Shown here: positions 51,197-60,400 of the stretch, piece by piece
Numbering within the stretch: position 1 is the stretch's first letter
How the letters are laid out: each line of letters starts with the position of its first letter
Assembly (NCBI GenBank): GCA_043743335.1
Contig: JAYTWR010000125.1
Span: forward strand, 7,497 to 71,496
Reading direction: 5' to 3'
Source of the DNA: UBA5216 sp043743335
GTDB lineage: Bacteria > Pseudomonadota > Gammaproteobacteria > Burkholderiales > SG8-41
DNA length: 64,000 nt
Position numbers and translations under genes: made by a program
Notes under the pieces: model-generated
What the model was told of the DNA's origin: nothing
Database searches by the model: none
The model's input: the letters and a program-made list of their open reading frames with translations, nothing else

Positions 51197-51547
51197 TTAT
51201 GCTTCCTTCAACAGTAAAATCTGCCCATCACGTTCTGTTATCGCCACCGGCGTTAGCCGTTTACCCGCGCAAGGTCCCATCACGCACAGGCCAGTGTTGG
51301 GCAGGTACGTCGCGCCATGCGTGGCACAGATCAAGTATAGCTTGGAATAGTCGAAAAACATGCCGTCGGTCCAATCCAGTTCCACCGGCACATGCGCACA
51401 GCGGTTCAGATACGCATACGCTGTGCCGTTAAAGCGCACGGCAAACGCAGGCGCATCGCCCAACGGTGTCGGTGCCTTGAAGCGCACGCCCAATCGGCCA
51501 TCCACCAGCGCATCGCTGGCGCAAATTACGCTTGCGTCGTCAGCCAT
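51197..51547 (-). CDS. Rieske [2Fe-2S] protein
   Basis: The 116-residue soluble Rieske protein has CAH at 50-52 and CATH at 74-77, spaced as two Cys and two His ligands. The start at 51547 gives ADDASVICASDALVDG. It overlaps the end of the HAD gene by 22 bases. It probably passes electrons to an oxygenase or other redox partner not in the operon. Similar small Rieske genes sit between HAD and sppA in other betaproteobacteria, by my memory. Confidence 0.88.
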   Translation of the reverse strand: MADDASVICASDALVDGRLGVRFKAPTPLGDAPAFAVRFNGTAYAYLNRCAHVPVELDWTDGMFFDYSKLYLICATHGATYLPNTGLCVMGPCAGKRLTPVAITERDGQILLLKEA

Positions 51548-52182
51548 TGCGACAATTCCGCAAAGGTGTTCAGGCAAGCGACAGGCCCATGCTTGAGCAA
51601 ATTCTCGCGCGGATGCGCGCCGTAGGCCACGCCCAAGCGTGCGACTGCGGCGGCGGTCGCCATCTGCATATCGTGCGAGGTGTCGCCGATCATGAGCGCG
51701 CGTTCGCGCTCCACGTTTAAGTGATCCAGCAGCCACAGCAACATGCCCGGATGCGGCTTGGTAAATCCTTCGTCGCCGCAGCGCGTGGCGTGAAACACCG
51801 GGCCCAGACCGGTAGCCTCCAGCGCTCGATCTAGCCCACGACGGCTTTTGCCTGTGGCCACGGCTAGCGTAAAGCCCTGCGCCTGCAGCGCGCGCAGCAT
51901 CTCGGGCGCACCAGGAAATAAGGCGGTTTCACGATCCTGCTGTAAAAAATGCACACGATAGCGTTCCAGCAATGCCGGGTAGCCCGTCGCGGGAAAATCC
52001 GGCAGCAAGTACCTGAGCGAGTCGGTCAACCCCAGCCCGATCACGTAACGCGCCTCTCCTACGCTCGGCACGGGCAATTGCAAATCAGCGCATGCCGCAC
52101 GCAACGCAGCGCTGATCGCACCCGCCGAATCCATCAGCGTGCCGTCCCAATCAAACACCAGCAGCTCAAACTGTTTGGGCAT
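51526..52182 (-). CDS. HAD-superfamily phosphatase, phosphoglycolate-phosphatase-like
   Basis: The 218-residue protein has DWDGTLMDS (Asp10 and Asp12 region), a helical cap, VATGKSRRGLDRAL, and GDTSHDMQMA. It fits the Gph branch but has no proof of substrate. It overlaps the rluC stop region and precedes the Rieske gene, as in other Burkholderiales operons. Confidence 0.88.
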   Translation of the reverse strand: MPKQFELLVFDWDGTLMDSAGAISAALRAACADLQLPVPSVGEARYVIGLGLTDSLRYLLPDFPATGYPALLERYRVHFLQQDRETALFPGAPEMLRALQAQGFTLAVATGKSRRGLDRALEATGLGPVFHATRCGDEGFTKPHPGMLLWLLDHLNVERERALMIGDTSHDMQMATAAAVARLGVAYGAHPRENLLKHGPVACLNTFAELSQWLTTQA

Positions 52183-53146
52183 GATGGGCGTTCAAGTGGA
52201 TAACAAAGGCTTCCAGTTCAACCGGCAGCGGCGCTTCAAAGCGTAACGTCTCACCACTGTCGGGGTGCGTAATAACGGTTCGGTTTGCGTGCAAGAACAT
52301 TCTCTTAAGTAATTGTTTTTTAAGGACTTTATTTAAAGGGAAATCGCCGTATTTATCATCACCGGCAATGGGGAATTCCAAGTGCGCTAAATGTACGCGG
52401 ATCTGGTGCGTGCGTCCGGTTTTTAATTCGGCTTCGAGCAAACTAAACGGTGGCACATAATCCGGCCACGCCTTGCGCAAGCGAAAAATAGTGTGCGCGG
52501 CTTGACCGTCTTCGTGGACTGAAACCCGCCGTTCACCGTTGGCCAGCAAATGTTTTTGCAGCGGTGCCTTGACCGCCCGCTTGGCATCGCGCCAATGGCC
52601 GTGCACCAGCGCGAGGTACATTTTTTGCACCCGCCCCTCGCGCAGTTGCTCGTGCAGCGCCACCAGCGCCGAGCGCTTTTTGGCGAACATCAAAATCCCT
52701 GAGGTATCGCGATCCAGCCGGTGCACCAGTTCCAGAAATTTGGCGTCGGGCCGTGTCTCGCGCAATTGCTCAATGGCGCCCAAGCTAATGCCGCTGCCGC
52801 CGTGCACCGCCAGCCCTGATGGCTTGTTAATCACCAACAACGCGGCGTCTTCATACAAAATGTCGAAATCCACTGCTGGCGCGGATTTCTGCGAATTCGG
52901 GCTGCGCGCAGGCGGGCGCTCGGCGGTGCGTATGGGCGGCACCCGTACCCGGTCGCCATCCTGAACCCGGTAATCCGGGCCAATACGGCCTTTATTGACC
53001 CTGACCTCGCCACTACGCAGTATCCGGTAGACGTGGCTCTTGGGAACCCCTTTTAGCCATCGTATCAAGTAGTTGTCGATACGCTGCCCGGATTCCTCAG
53101 CCCCCACCTCCAGCCAGTTTACGGATTCTTTACTTAACTGCTTCAT
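52166..53146 (-). CDS. rluC: RluC, 23S rRNA pseudouridine synthase
   Basis: The 326-residue protein has an S4 domain (QRIDNYLIRWLKGVPKSHVYRILRSGEVRVNKGR) and RsuA/RluA catalytic core with HRLDRDTSG, VLALVHGHW-like text and GRTHQIRVHLAHLEFPIAGDDKYGD. It makes pseudouridines 955, 2504 and 2580 in 23S rRNA in relatives. It is the first gene of the minus-strand operon and diverges from rne. An AT-rich motif copy lies within it at 52305 and encodes LNKVLKKQLLK without changing the expected length. Confidence 0.94.
   Translation of the reverse strand: MKQLSKESVNWLEVGAEESGQRIDNYLIRWLKGVPKSHVYRILRSGEVRVNKGRIGPDYRVQDGDRVRVPPIRTAERPPARSPNSQKSAPAVDFDILYEDAALLVINKPSGLAVHGGSGISLGAIEQLRETRPDAKFLELVHRLDRDTSGILMFAKKRSALVALHEQLREGRVQKMYLALVHGHWRDAKRAVKAPLQKHLLANGERRVSVHEDGQAAHTIFRLRKAWPDYVPPFSLLEAELKTGRTHQIRVHLAHLEFPIAGDDKYGDFPLNKVLKKQLLKRMFLHANRTVITHPDSGETLRFEAPLPVELEAFVIHLNAHHAQTV
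52305..52337 (+). repeat. Dispersed AT-rich motif inside rluC
   Basis: It reads TTAAGTAATTGTTTTTTAAG on the plus strand, opposite to rluC, followed by a second tract CTTTATTTAAA. This is the layout of other copies, in a coding setting. The encoded stretch fits the family length, so it is not a simple insertion. Confidence 0.55.
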
Positions 53147-53704
53147 TTGATTATACTATTTCCCAGTGCAGCATCCGGGTTCAGCCATGTTGGATGCGCG
53201 CTTGATGGAAACCCTGTGACAGCATTTTAATTCGCACGGTTAGTACTCAGGCCGCAGATTTGCAGATTCTTGCTTCCACAGTGCGAAGCAGTTGGCGGTC
53301 AGCAAATTATGGACAATCAAGAACTGCATTTTTAAGTAGGGCAAGTCAATTAAGCACCAAAATGGCCCACAGTTATTACGTTTGAAACGCAGGCACTAAA
53401 CGTAACTGAGCGTAACTGCGCATAACTGCGGGGCCGGAAACACCGGTTAATATCGCTCACCACGAAGCAGCGATAGTAGTATAAAAGCGCGCTCAAAACA
53501 CCGTTTGAATATTACGAAAACGCTGCATGTCGTTTCATCGACGGCAGCGGGTTCGCAACAGGCAAAACCCAAAAAATTCGCATCAGCCTTGCACTGTATG
53601 ACTAATACCGCAACAGACTGAAGTTGAGTAAGCCCGCCGTGTAAAATCCGGCGGACGACGGCTTTGCCCATCCCGTGGAGCTTTGAGCGCGGGAGAAGAA
53701 GAAA
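53147..53704. other. Divergent rluC/rne intergenic region and rne leader
   Basis: The 558 bases hold promoters for both genes and a long 5' leader for rne, a known site of RNase E autoregulation in other bacteria. Short repeats of GTAACTG-type words occur at about 53400-53430. A possible -10 TATAAA near 53478 lacks a clear -35. Small antisense ORFs here have no coding character. Confidence 0.6.
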
Positions 53705-56677
53705 ATGAAGCGAATGTTGTTTAACGCGACGCAGGCCGAAGAGCTGCGCGTCGCGATAGTCGATGGCCAAAAGCTGGTAGACCTCGACATCGAATCCTCA
53801 TCCAAAGAGGAAAAAAAGAGCAATATCTACAAGGGTATTATTACCCGCGTCGAGCCTAGTCTCGAAGCCGCTTTTGTGGATTACGGTTCCGAACGCCACG
53901 GCTTTTTGCCGTTCAAGGAAGTCGCCCGCGCCTATTTCAAACCCGGCGTCGATGTGGGCAAAGCCACCATTAAAGAGGCGTTGCGCGAAGGCCAAGAAAT
54001 CATCGTCCAGGTCGATAAAGACGAGCGCGGCAACAAAGGTGCGGCGCTAACCACCTTCATCAGTCTAGCCGGTCGCTATTTGGTGCTGATGCCCAACAAC
54101 CCGCGCGGCGGCGGCGTGTCGCGCCGCATCGAAGGCGAAGACCGCAGCGACTTGCGCGATGTCATTGACCAGCTTGACATCCCCAGCGGCATGAGCGTCA
54201 TCGCACGCACCGCCGCCATTGGCCGCGAAGCCGACGAGCTCAAGTGGGACCTGAACTACCTGCTCAAGCTGTGGGAAGCCATCGACAGCGCCGCGCAAGC
54301 ACAGCACGAAGAATCCAAAGAAGGGGCCAGCGGTACCAATGGTAAACCGAAGCGCCTCAACCCCCCGCCGTTCTTGATTTATCTGGAAAGCAATCTCGTG
54401 GTGCGCGCCATCCGCGATTATTTCCACGACGAAATCGGCGAAATCCTCATCGACACCGCCGATATCCACGAGCAAGCCCAGCATTTCATGTCAGTGGTGA
54501 TGCCGACCAAAGTACATCTGGTCAAACATTACAGCGACGACGTGCCGCTGTTCTCGCGCTTCCAAATTGAGCATCAGATCGAAACGGCGCACTCGCGCTC
54601 GGTCAATCTGCCCTCCGGCGGCGCCATTGTGATCGACCACACCGAAGCGCTGGTATCGGTGGACGTGAATTCCGCCCGCGCCACGCGCGGCCACGACATC
54701 GAAGAAACCGCGTTCCGCACCAACCTCGAAGCCGCTGAAGAAGTTGCGCGTCAATTGCGCCTGCGCGACTTGGGTGGCCTGGTGGTCATCGACTTTATCG
54801 ACATGGAAAGCCAGCGCAATCAGCGCGAAGTCGAAAACAAGCTGCGCGATTCATTGCGCTACGATCGCGCGCGCGTACAGCTCGGCAAAATTTCACGTTT
54901 TGGTTTGATGGAGCTGTCGCGCCAGCGTCTGCGTCCGAGCCTCGGCGAATCCAGCCACGAAGCGTGCCCGCGCTGCCACGGCACCGGCCATATTCGCGGC
55001 ACCGAATCGACCGCGCTGCACATCCTGCGCATCCTGCAGGAAGAAGCGATGAAAGAAAACACCGGCGCCGTGCAAGCGCAAGTGCCGGTGGATGTCGCCA
55101 CCTTCCTGTTAAATGAAAAACGCATTGATATTCAACAACTTGAGACACGTCAGCGCGTCACCATCACGCTCATCCCGAACACCCATCTCGAAACGCCCAA
55201 CTACACCATCACCCGCCTGCGGCACGACGATCTGAACCAAAGCGATCCGCTGCCGCCGAGTTATGCGTTGGTCAAGGTGCCGGACGCGCCGGAAAAATCC
55301 GCCCAAGCTGCAGACGCCGCCGCGCCGCGCCCCGAAGCTGCCGTCAAAGGCATACTGCCGCCGGAGCGTCCGCCCGTGCAAGCCGCCCCTGCGCCTGCCG
55401 CCCCTGCGGCAGCAGCGCCGGTCGCCGCAGCCGCAGCCGCGCAAGATGGCGAAGCCTCTATCATCGGCAAAATTTTTGGCTGGTTCCGTCGCAAGCCGGA
55501 AGAAGCGACCGTGGCTACGGTTGCCGTTGCGACAACGGCAACCGCTGCGACCTCTGAAGGCCATGATGACAGTCGGCGCGACCGGTCACGCTCAGGCCCG
55601 CGTCGTGATCGCGACGTCAACCGTGACGGTGGTCGCAATCGTCACCGGGGTGAACGCAGTGAGCGTGGTGGCGAAGGAGAACGCAACGAACGCGGCGGTC
55701 GCGGCAAGAACGGCGAGCGCAATGATCGTGGCGATCGCGCGAATCGTGATGAGCGTAGTGAGCGCAACCCACAACAACGCCCAGCCAACGCACCGCGCCG
55801 TGACAGCGAAGAAGCGCCAAATGCCTTGGCCGCGGTCGGCACCACGGATGCAGCAGCAACAGCCGCAGTAGTAGTAGCAGCAGCAGCCGGCGTCAGCCAG
55901 ACAGATGCCGCCAGCGCCAACCCTAGCGCCGAAGGACGCGAAGGCCGTGGACGCGGTCGACGCAGAGGCCGTGGTCGCGGTGAACGCAGCGCCGAAAACG
56001 CACAGGATGGCAACGCACAAACCACAGCCGCCGATGGCACAGCGGGAGAAGCCGCGCCAGCACGTGAGGCACATAGTGAGGCGCGCAGCGAGACGCAAGT
56101 TGAAGGCCGCCGTTACCGCTACCCGCGCACGCCGTTCGTGCCGCGCCCGCGCACCGGACTGGGTGAATCCACTGACGATGCCATCAGCAACGCAGGTGAG
56201 TCGCCGGACGCCGTTCAGGCGGCTGTTATTGTGCCGCCAACCCCGCCGGTACCAATGCCGGTGATGGCCTCACCGTCGGCGGTGCCTGTAGCGCCTGCTA
56301 TAGCGGCAGTAGTGGCCCCTGCCGCTGTGGAAACGGTCGTCGCACCTGCGTCGCCCCCCGCATCAGAAGCCCCCGTTGTTGCCGCGCTGGTTGCCGCACC
56401 GGTGGCAGCGCCAGTCGCACAGGCAGCACTCGCGCCCGTTGCGCAGCCCGCCTCCCCACCGCATGTCGTGCCCCCGGCTCCGCTCAAGCTCGATTGGTCC
56501 AGCGGACTGACGCAGATAGAAACCGCAGCGGAAAAAGCGCAACCGGCAGAGCAAGCGGGTGCCAGCGCGCCTGAAGCGCCGCGTCCCCGCCGCACTCGCC
56601 CCGCGCGTACTGCGGTGGTCAACGAGCCGCTGCTGCAGGTGGAAACGCAGAACCTGGCGCAAACGCCGCCGCAATAA
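53705..56677 (+). CDS. rne: Ribonuclease E
   Basis: The 990-residue protein has the catalytic half (S1 domain at about 35-120 with KGIITRVEPSLEAAFVDYG, DNase I-like catalytic Asp residues in VSVDVNSARAT and VVIDFIDM, zinc link CPRCHGTG with Cys421 and Cys424) and a disordered C-terminal half: Arg/Gly/Asp-rich about 620-700, then Ala/Pro-rich scaffolding. It degrades mRNA and processes rRNA and tRNA. It is divergent from rluC. Confidence 0.97.
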   Translation: MKRMLFNATQAEELRVAIVDGQKLVDLDIESSSKEEKKSNIYKGIITRVEPSLEAAFVDYGSERHGFLPFKEVARAYFKPGVDVGKATIKEALREGQEIIVQVDKDERGNKGAALTTFISLAGRYLVLMPNNPRGGGVSRRIEGEDRSDLRDVIDQLDIPSGMSVIARTAAIGREADELKWDLNYLLKLWEAIDSAAQAQHEESKEGASGTNGKPKRLNPPPFLIYLESNLVVRAIRDYFHDEIGEILIDTADIHEQAQHFMSVVMPTKVHLVKHYSDDVPLFSRFQIEHQIETAHSRSVNLPSGGAIVIDHTEALVSVDVNSARATRGHDIEETAFRTNLEAAEEVARQLRLRDLGGLVVIDFIDMESQRNQREVENKLRDSLRYDRARVQLGKISRFGLMELSRQRLRPSLGESSHEACPRCHGTGHIRGTESTALHILRILQEEAMKENTGAVQAQVPVDVATFLLNEKRIDIQQLETRQRVTITLIPNTHLETPNYTITRLRHDDLNQSDPLPPSYALVKVPDAPEKSAQAADAAAPRPEAAVKGILPPERPPVQAAPAPAAPAAAAPVAAAAAAQDGEASIIGKIFGWFRRKPEEATVATVAVATTATAATSEGHDDSRRDRSRSGPRRDRDVNRDGGRNRHRGERSERGGEGERNERGGRGKNGERNDRGDRANRDERSERNPQQRPANAPRRDSEEAPNALAAVGTTDAAATAAVVVAAAAGVSQTDAASANPSAEGREGRGRGRRRGRGRGERSAENAQDGNAQTTAADGTAGEAAPAREAHSEARSETQVEGRRYRYPRTPFVPRPRTGLGESTDDAISNAGESPDAVQAAVIVPPTPPVPMPVMASPSAVPVAPAIAAVVAPAAVETVVAPASPPASEAPVVAALVAAPVAAPVAQAALAPVAQPASPPHVVPPAPLKLDWSSGLTQIETAAEKAQPAEQAGASAPEAPRPRRTRPARTAVVNEPLLQVETQNLAQTPPQ

Positions 56678-56700
56678 TGTATTGCGGCTAAAGCGCTACC

Positions 56701-56732
56701 GAATGCGGCGCAGCAAACCTTGCGCCGCATTC
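56701..56732 (+). terminator. Strong hairpin between rne and the amidohydrolase gene
   Basis: A perfect 12-base stem (GAATGCGGCGCA/TGCGCCGCATTC) around an 8-base loop lies between convergent genes. It has no T-run and may act as a bidirectional stop or RNA end protector. Confidence 0.5.
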
Positions 56733-56785
56733 AACACCAACCGAGATTTGAAGCGCGTGCCCGACGCATTTCTGGGCCGCACCCA

Positions 56786-57358
56786 TCACGAGAAATACAA
56801 ACCAAACGGCGTTTCGCCGCCAATAATGCGGCGCACGACTGGGTCGGGCACACAGCGCTCGAACGCATTCAGCGTGTCGCGATAACTCACCTTGGATTCA
56901 AACGCGGCAAACGGCCAATCGCTGCCCCACAGCAGGCGCTTGGCGCACGCGGCAGCAACATCCAATGATTCCAGCCGGTACGCCGCTGATTTCAAATCCG
57001 GAATGCCGTCCACCTTGCGCCACTGAAAACGCACGCCCACCACGCCGTCGGCTTTCATTTGCCGCATCACATACGGGTCGATATCAGGTCGCACGATCGC
57101 CGTGGTGCGCAGGCGAGGATTGCCGCGCACGGCGCTGATCATGTATTCGTTGTAGTCGTCGTACAAACTGGCGGCGGCCATCACCGCGTGCGTGACGCCA
57201 TGCGCTTCAAGCGTGGAAATATAACGCTCGATCGTCGCATCCTCATGCGGGTGATGCCACGCCGTCGCCGACAGCGGCATATCCGTGGTGTAGACATGCG
57301 CGTGGCAATCCACGAGCAAAGGCTGGCGAACTTGCAGAGGCGGCATTGCGATCATCAC
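56786..57358 (-). pseudogene. Amidohydrolase-family gene with internal deletion
   Basis: The 190-residue frame starts like 2-pyrone-4,6-dicarboxylate hydrolase-type metal enzymes (LLVDCHAHVYTTDMPLSATAWH, VMAAASLYDDYNEYMI, VVGVRFQWRKVDG) and ends LLWGSDWPF and IGGETPFGLYF as usual. About 100 middle residues, carrying the other metal-binding His and Asp, are missing after YRLESLD. The frame stays open. It probably lacks activity. It lies behind the acyl-CoA dehydrogenase gene on the same strand. Confidence 0.75.
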
Positions 57359-57385
57359 TATAGCCTATTGATTTAAAACAGCATT

Positions 57386-58624
57386 TTAATCATTCCCCGC
57401 ATACTTCCCAGCCGTCTCCGGGAACAGGTTCTTCACGATCTTGAATTTGGTCACATCCACCGTGCCATCCATATGCAGATACATGGTGGCATCGCGATAG
57501 AGTTTTTCGATACCGAAATCGAGCATGGTGCCGTTGCCGCCGTGCAACTCCACCGCGTGTTTGCACACTTCAAGCACGGATTCCGACGCGTACATTTTCA
57601 CCATATTGCACAGCACTTCGGCGTCGGGCGCATTGGCATCGACAGCGCGCGACGCTTCGAGCAGCAGTGAGCGCACGGCACAGATTTTCGTCGCCATCTC
57701 GGCCAAGCGTATGGCAGTAGCTTGATGCTTGATGAGCTTTTTGCCGCCTTGCACATAATCGTGTACGTACTTAACGGTTTCCTCATAGGCGCGCACACCC
57801 ACGCCCAAGTTTTTGGAGCCTTGAATAATTTTGCCAGGGCGAAAATAAATGCCCGCACGCGTTAGCGCGACATCCTTCACCAGCAGGTATTCCTCGGGCA
57901 CTTCCATGTCCTCGAACACCATTTCGCCGTTGTTCATGAAACGCCCGCCCAGCGTTTCGTTGCAGCGCGCAACTGAAAAACCTTTGGTCTCGCGCGGCAC
58001 CAGAAAACTTGACGTGCCTTTGGTCAAGCCCGCGCCGGGCGTAGTCGTGGCATAAACGACATACAGGCTCGCATCATAGCCGTTGCTGATAAACTGCTTG
58101 CGTCCATTGATCACCCACTTGTCACCTTTTTTCTCGGCGCGCGTGTGCATCATGGCTTCGGGCACGTCATAGGGCAGCCAGCGGTCAGACGCACCACGCG
58201 GCTCGGTCAAACAGTGCGCCAGCAAAAATTGCGGGTTCGCCATAATTTTAGGGAACCAGATTTTTTTCAGATGCTCTGGCAATATGTTCCGCAGCAGCAC
58301 CGATACCTTCCACTGCTGCACCATCTTTTCGGCGAGGCCACAGTCACCGCGCGAAATTTCTTCCGAGATCACGGCAAAGGTCAGCGTTTCGGTTTTCGGG
58401 TCAAGCGCAATGCCGCCGTATTCTTCGGGGATGCCCAGTGTGCGGATGCCGATTTCGTGCGCGACCTCCAGTATCTTGGCCGGCAGGCGGCCTTCGGGTT
58501 TCATGCTCCATTCGGCCTGCCAGTTCTGGCGCGTGAAGGGAATCACATGCTCATTGACGAATTTGCGCGTCACATCGCGCATCATGATGGTTTCTTCGGA
58601 TAACCCTCGTTCATTGTAAATCAT
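57386..58624 (-). CDS. Acyl-CoA dehydrogenase family protein
   Basis: The 412-residue flavoenzyme has the N-terminal helical domain, middle beta domain (FLLAHCLTEPRGASDRWLPYD, KWVINGRKQFISNGYDASLY) and C-terminal helical domain with the Glu base area in ELHGGNGTMLDFGIEKLYRDA. It oxidises an acyl-CoA alpha-beta bond with FAD. It is the second gene of a Bug-dehydrogenase-amidohydrolase operon. Substrate unknown. Confidence 0.93.
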   Translation of the reverse strand: MIYNERGLSEETIMMRDVTRKFVNEHVIPFTRQNWQAEWSMKPEGRLPAKILEVAHEIGIRTLGIPEEYGGIALDPKTETLTFAVISEEISRGDCGLAEKMVQQWKVSVLLRNILPEHLKKIWFPKIMANPQFLLAHCLTEPRGASDRWLPYDVPEAMMHTRAEKKGDKWVINGRKQFISNGYDASLYVVYATTTPGAGLTKGTSSFLVPRETKGFSVARCNETLGGRFMNNGEMVFEDMEVPEEYLLVKDVALTRAGIYFRPGKIIQGSKNLGVGVRAYEETVKYVHDYVQGGKKLIKHQATAIRLAEMATKICAVRSLLLEASRAVDANAPDAEVLCNMVKMYASESVLEVCKHAVELHGGNGTMLDFGIEKLYRDATMYLHMDGTVDVTKFKIVKNLFPETAGKYAGND

Positions 58625-58648
58625 TGATTTTATTCCTTTATTTAGAAG

Positions 58649-59623
58649 CTACTCAGCCTTTAGTCCCACCGCCTTGATGACTCTCGCGTTCTTCACCAAC
58701 GAATCCGCGATCACCTTGCGAAATTCGTCCGACGTGCCGATTTGCAAATCCGTGGCTTGTGCAGCCAACAAACTCTTCACATCCGGCAACGTCGATGTCT
58801 TGAGCAGGGCTGCCCGCAGCTTGTCGATGATGGGCTTCGGCGTGCCTTTGGGCACCATAAAACCCTGCCAGCCACTGTAGTCAAACCCGGCGAGCGTGTC
58901 TGCGATCGGCGGAATATTCCCCATCAACGCCGATTTACCCGCCAGGCTGTGGCCCACCGCGCGCAACTTGCCGGCGTGAACATGCGACATGACGGCTGCC
59001 GCCGGTGTTAACGTCCATTGCGATTCGCCTGCCAGCACCGCAGCCACCGACGGCCCGCCGCCTTTGTAGGGCACATGCAGCGACTGAATGTTGGCCGCCG
59101 ACATGAAGTACGCACCCGACAGATGGCTTTGCGAGCCGGTGCCCGCCGAGGCCATGTTGAGTGGCTTGCCCTTGGCCAGATCAATCAACTCGCGCACGGA
59201 TCTCACCGGCTGACCGGGATGCACCACCAGCACATTGGCGGTAACCGCAAACTGCGACACGTGATCGTAATCTTTGACTGGATCGAACGTCGGGTTCTTC
59301 ATCAGCAACACCGCGACGGTGGAGGCCGCCGTCGTGGCGCTGATCAACGTGTAGCCGTCGGGGGCCGCGTTCTTAGCGATTTCCATACCGAGAACACCGC
59401 CTGCCCCGGCGCGATTGTCCACCACCACTTGCTGACCGATGATGTCGCTCATCTTGTTGCCGATGATACGGCTCAGGGTATCGACGGAACTGCCAGGTGC
59501 GTTGGGCACCAACATGCGTATCGGACGGCTGGGGTAACCCGCCGCCGCATCGGCCGCCGACACGGCACCGGGTGCTGACAGTGCGATGCCCGTACAAAGC
59601 CCGACGAGAATTCGATGCTTCAT
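58649..59623 (-). CDS. Bug/TctC-family periplasmic solute receptor
   Basis: The full-length 324-residue receptor has signal peptide MKHRILVGLCTGIALSA ending VSAAD, GYPSRPIRMLVPNAPGSSVD, VDNRAGAGGVLG, APDGYTLISA, LHVPYKGGGPSVAAVLAGE and NARVIKAVGLKAE. It is first in an operon with an acyl-CoA dehydrogenase. The ligand is unknown. Confidence 0.92.
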   Translation of the reverse strand: MKHRILVGLCTGIALSAPGAVSAADAAAGYPSRPIRMLVPNAPGSSVDTLSRIIGNKMSDIIGQQVVVDNRAGAGGVLGMEIAKNAAPDGYTLISATTAASTVAVLLMKNPTFDPVKDYDHVSQFAVTANVLVVHPGQPVRSVRELIDLAKGKPLNMASAGTGSQSHLSGAYFMSAANIQSLHVPYKGGGPSVAAVLAGESQWTLTPAAAVMSHVHAGKLRAVGHSLAGKSALMGNIPPIADTLAGFDYSGWQGFMVPKGTPKPIIDKLRAALLKTSTLPDVKSLLAAQATDLQIGTSDEFRKVIADSLVKNARVIKAVGLKAE

Positions 59624-59816
59624 CTGCTTTCATCTCCGTTTAAAATATTGAGGCGCACCTTGTTTGCCCTAATCCGGCGCGCGCGCTTGGCAAGACGTGA
59701 ATTGTTACCCGTTCGCGTCGACTAAGCAACCATCGGTGCCGCGCTGCGTGATACGGTGTTTGTCACCCAGCTTATTGATTTTGATAGAATTCCCGCATGC
59801 TCAGCCCATCGCCTCG

Positions 59817-60281
59817 GTGCCCGTTCCAGTGAAAAAAGCCCTCTACGCCAGTGCGCAGGAAGCCGAAGCGGCGTTTTACGATGCCTTCAGCAAAAGCGAT
59901 CTTGAGGCGATGATGGCGGTGTGGGCGGATGACGATGAAGTGTATTGCGTACACCCCGGCGGGCCGCGCATTTCAGGCGTCGTCAACGTGCGAGAATCTT
60001 GGCGCAGGTTTTTCACCAACGGCCAGACGCTGAGTTTTCAGTTGCGTGCGCCCCATGTCATCAATGGCATGATGATGGCGATACACAGCGTCTACGAGCA
60101 AATCACCGTGGCCGGCCAAGGCCCCGCGCGCAATCCCATGTTGTCGACAAATATTTATCTACGCACCGATCACGGCTGGCGTATGGTGGCACATCACGCA
60201 TCGCCCGCCCCTGCTGCGCCCGTAACGGCGGCGGCATCGCTGCCGGAAACCAATCCGCGTCCGCCCAATACACTGCACTGA
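59817..60281 (+). CDS. SnoaL-like / NTF2-fold protein
   Basis: The 154-residue protein starts with GTG (VPVPVKKALYASAQEAEAAFYDAFSKSDLEAMMAVWADDDEVYCVHPGG) and resembles DUF4440/SnoaL-like small proteins of the NTF2 fold, including a YLRTDHGWRMVAHHASP end. The stop codon lies in the first unit of a 12-base tandem repeat. Its role is unknown, perhaps isomerase or binding. It is not clearly in an operon. Confidence 0.75.
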   Translation: MPVPVKKALYASAQEAEAAFYDAFSKSDLEAMMAVWADDDEVYCVHPGGPRISGVVNVRESWRRFFTNGQTLSFQLRAPHVINGMMMAIHSVYEQITVAGQGPARNPMLSTNIYLRTDHGWRMVAHHASPAPAAPVTAAASLPETNPRPPNTLH

Positions 60282-60340
60282 GCACTGCACTGAGCACTGC
60301 ACTGAGCACCGCACTGAGCACCGCACTGAGCACCGCACGG
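60272..60340. repeat. Tandem 12-base repeat at a gene's stop codon
   Basis: Five full units of ACTGCACTGAGC/ACCGCACTGAGC, then a partial unit; the first three have ACTG and the last two ACCG at the start. The stop TGA at 60279-60281 is inside unit one. A perfect TATAAT follows at 60341. Confidence 0.88.
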
Positions 60341-60346
60341 TATAAT
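60341..60346 (+). promoter_or_regulatory. Possible -10 hexamer TATAAT after the tandem repeat
   Basis: TATAAT stands right behind the 12-base repeats and 82 bases before the flavoprotein gene. The -35 place lies inside the repeat and is not TTGACA-like, so the call is weak. Confidence 0.35.
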
Positions 60347-60400
60347 TCCGCCACTGCGCGGCGTCGCAGCGCGTGTCGGCATGCCTACACAGCATCAATA

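Noticed and set aside
53447..53770. Small minus-strand open frame in the rne leader
   Set aside because: It overlaps the rne start and has no coding character or ribosome-binding site; the region is better seen as leader.
60272..60340. CRISPR-like array
   Set aside because: The 12-base units are directly joined without spacers and no cas genes are present; it is a simple tandem repeat. The same applies to 39467-39502.
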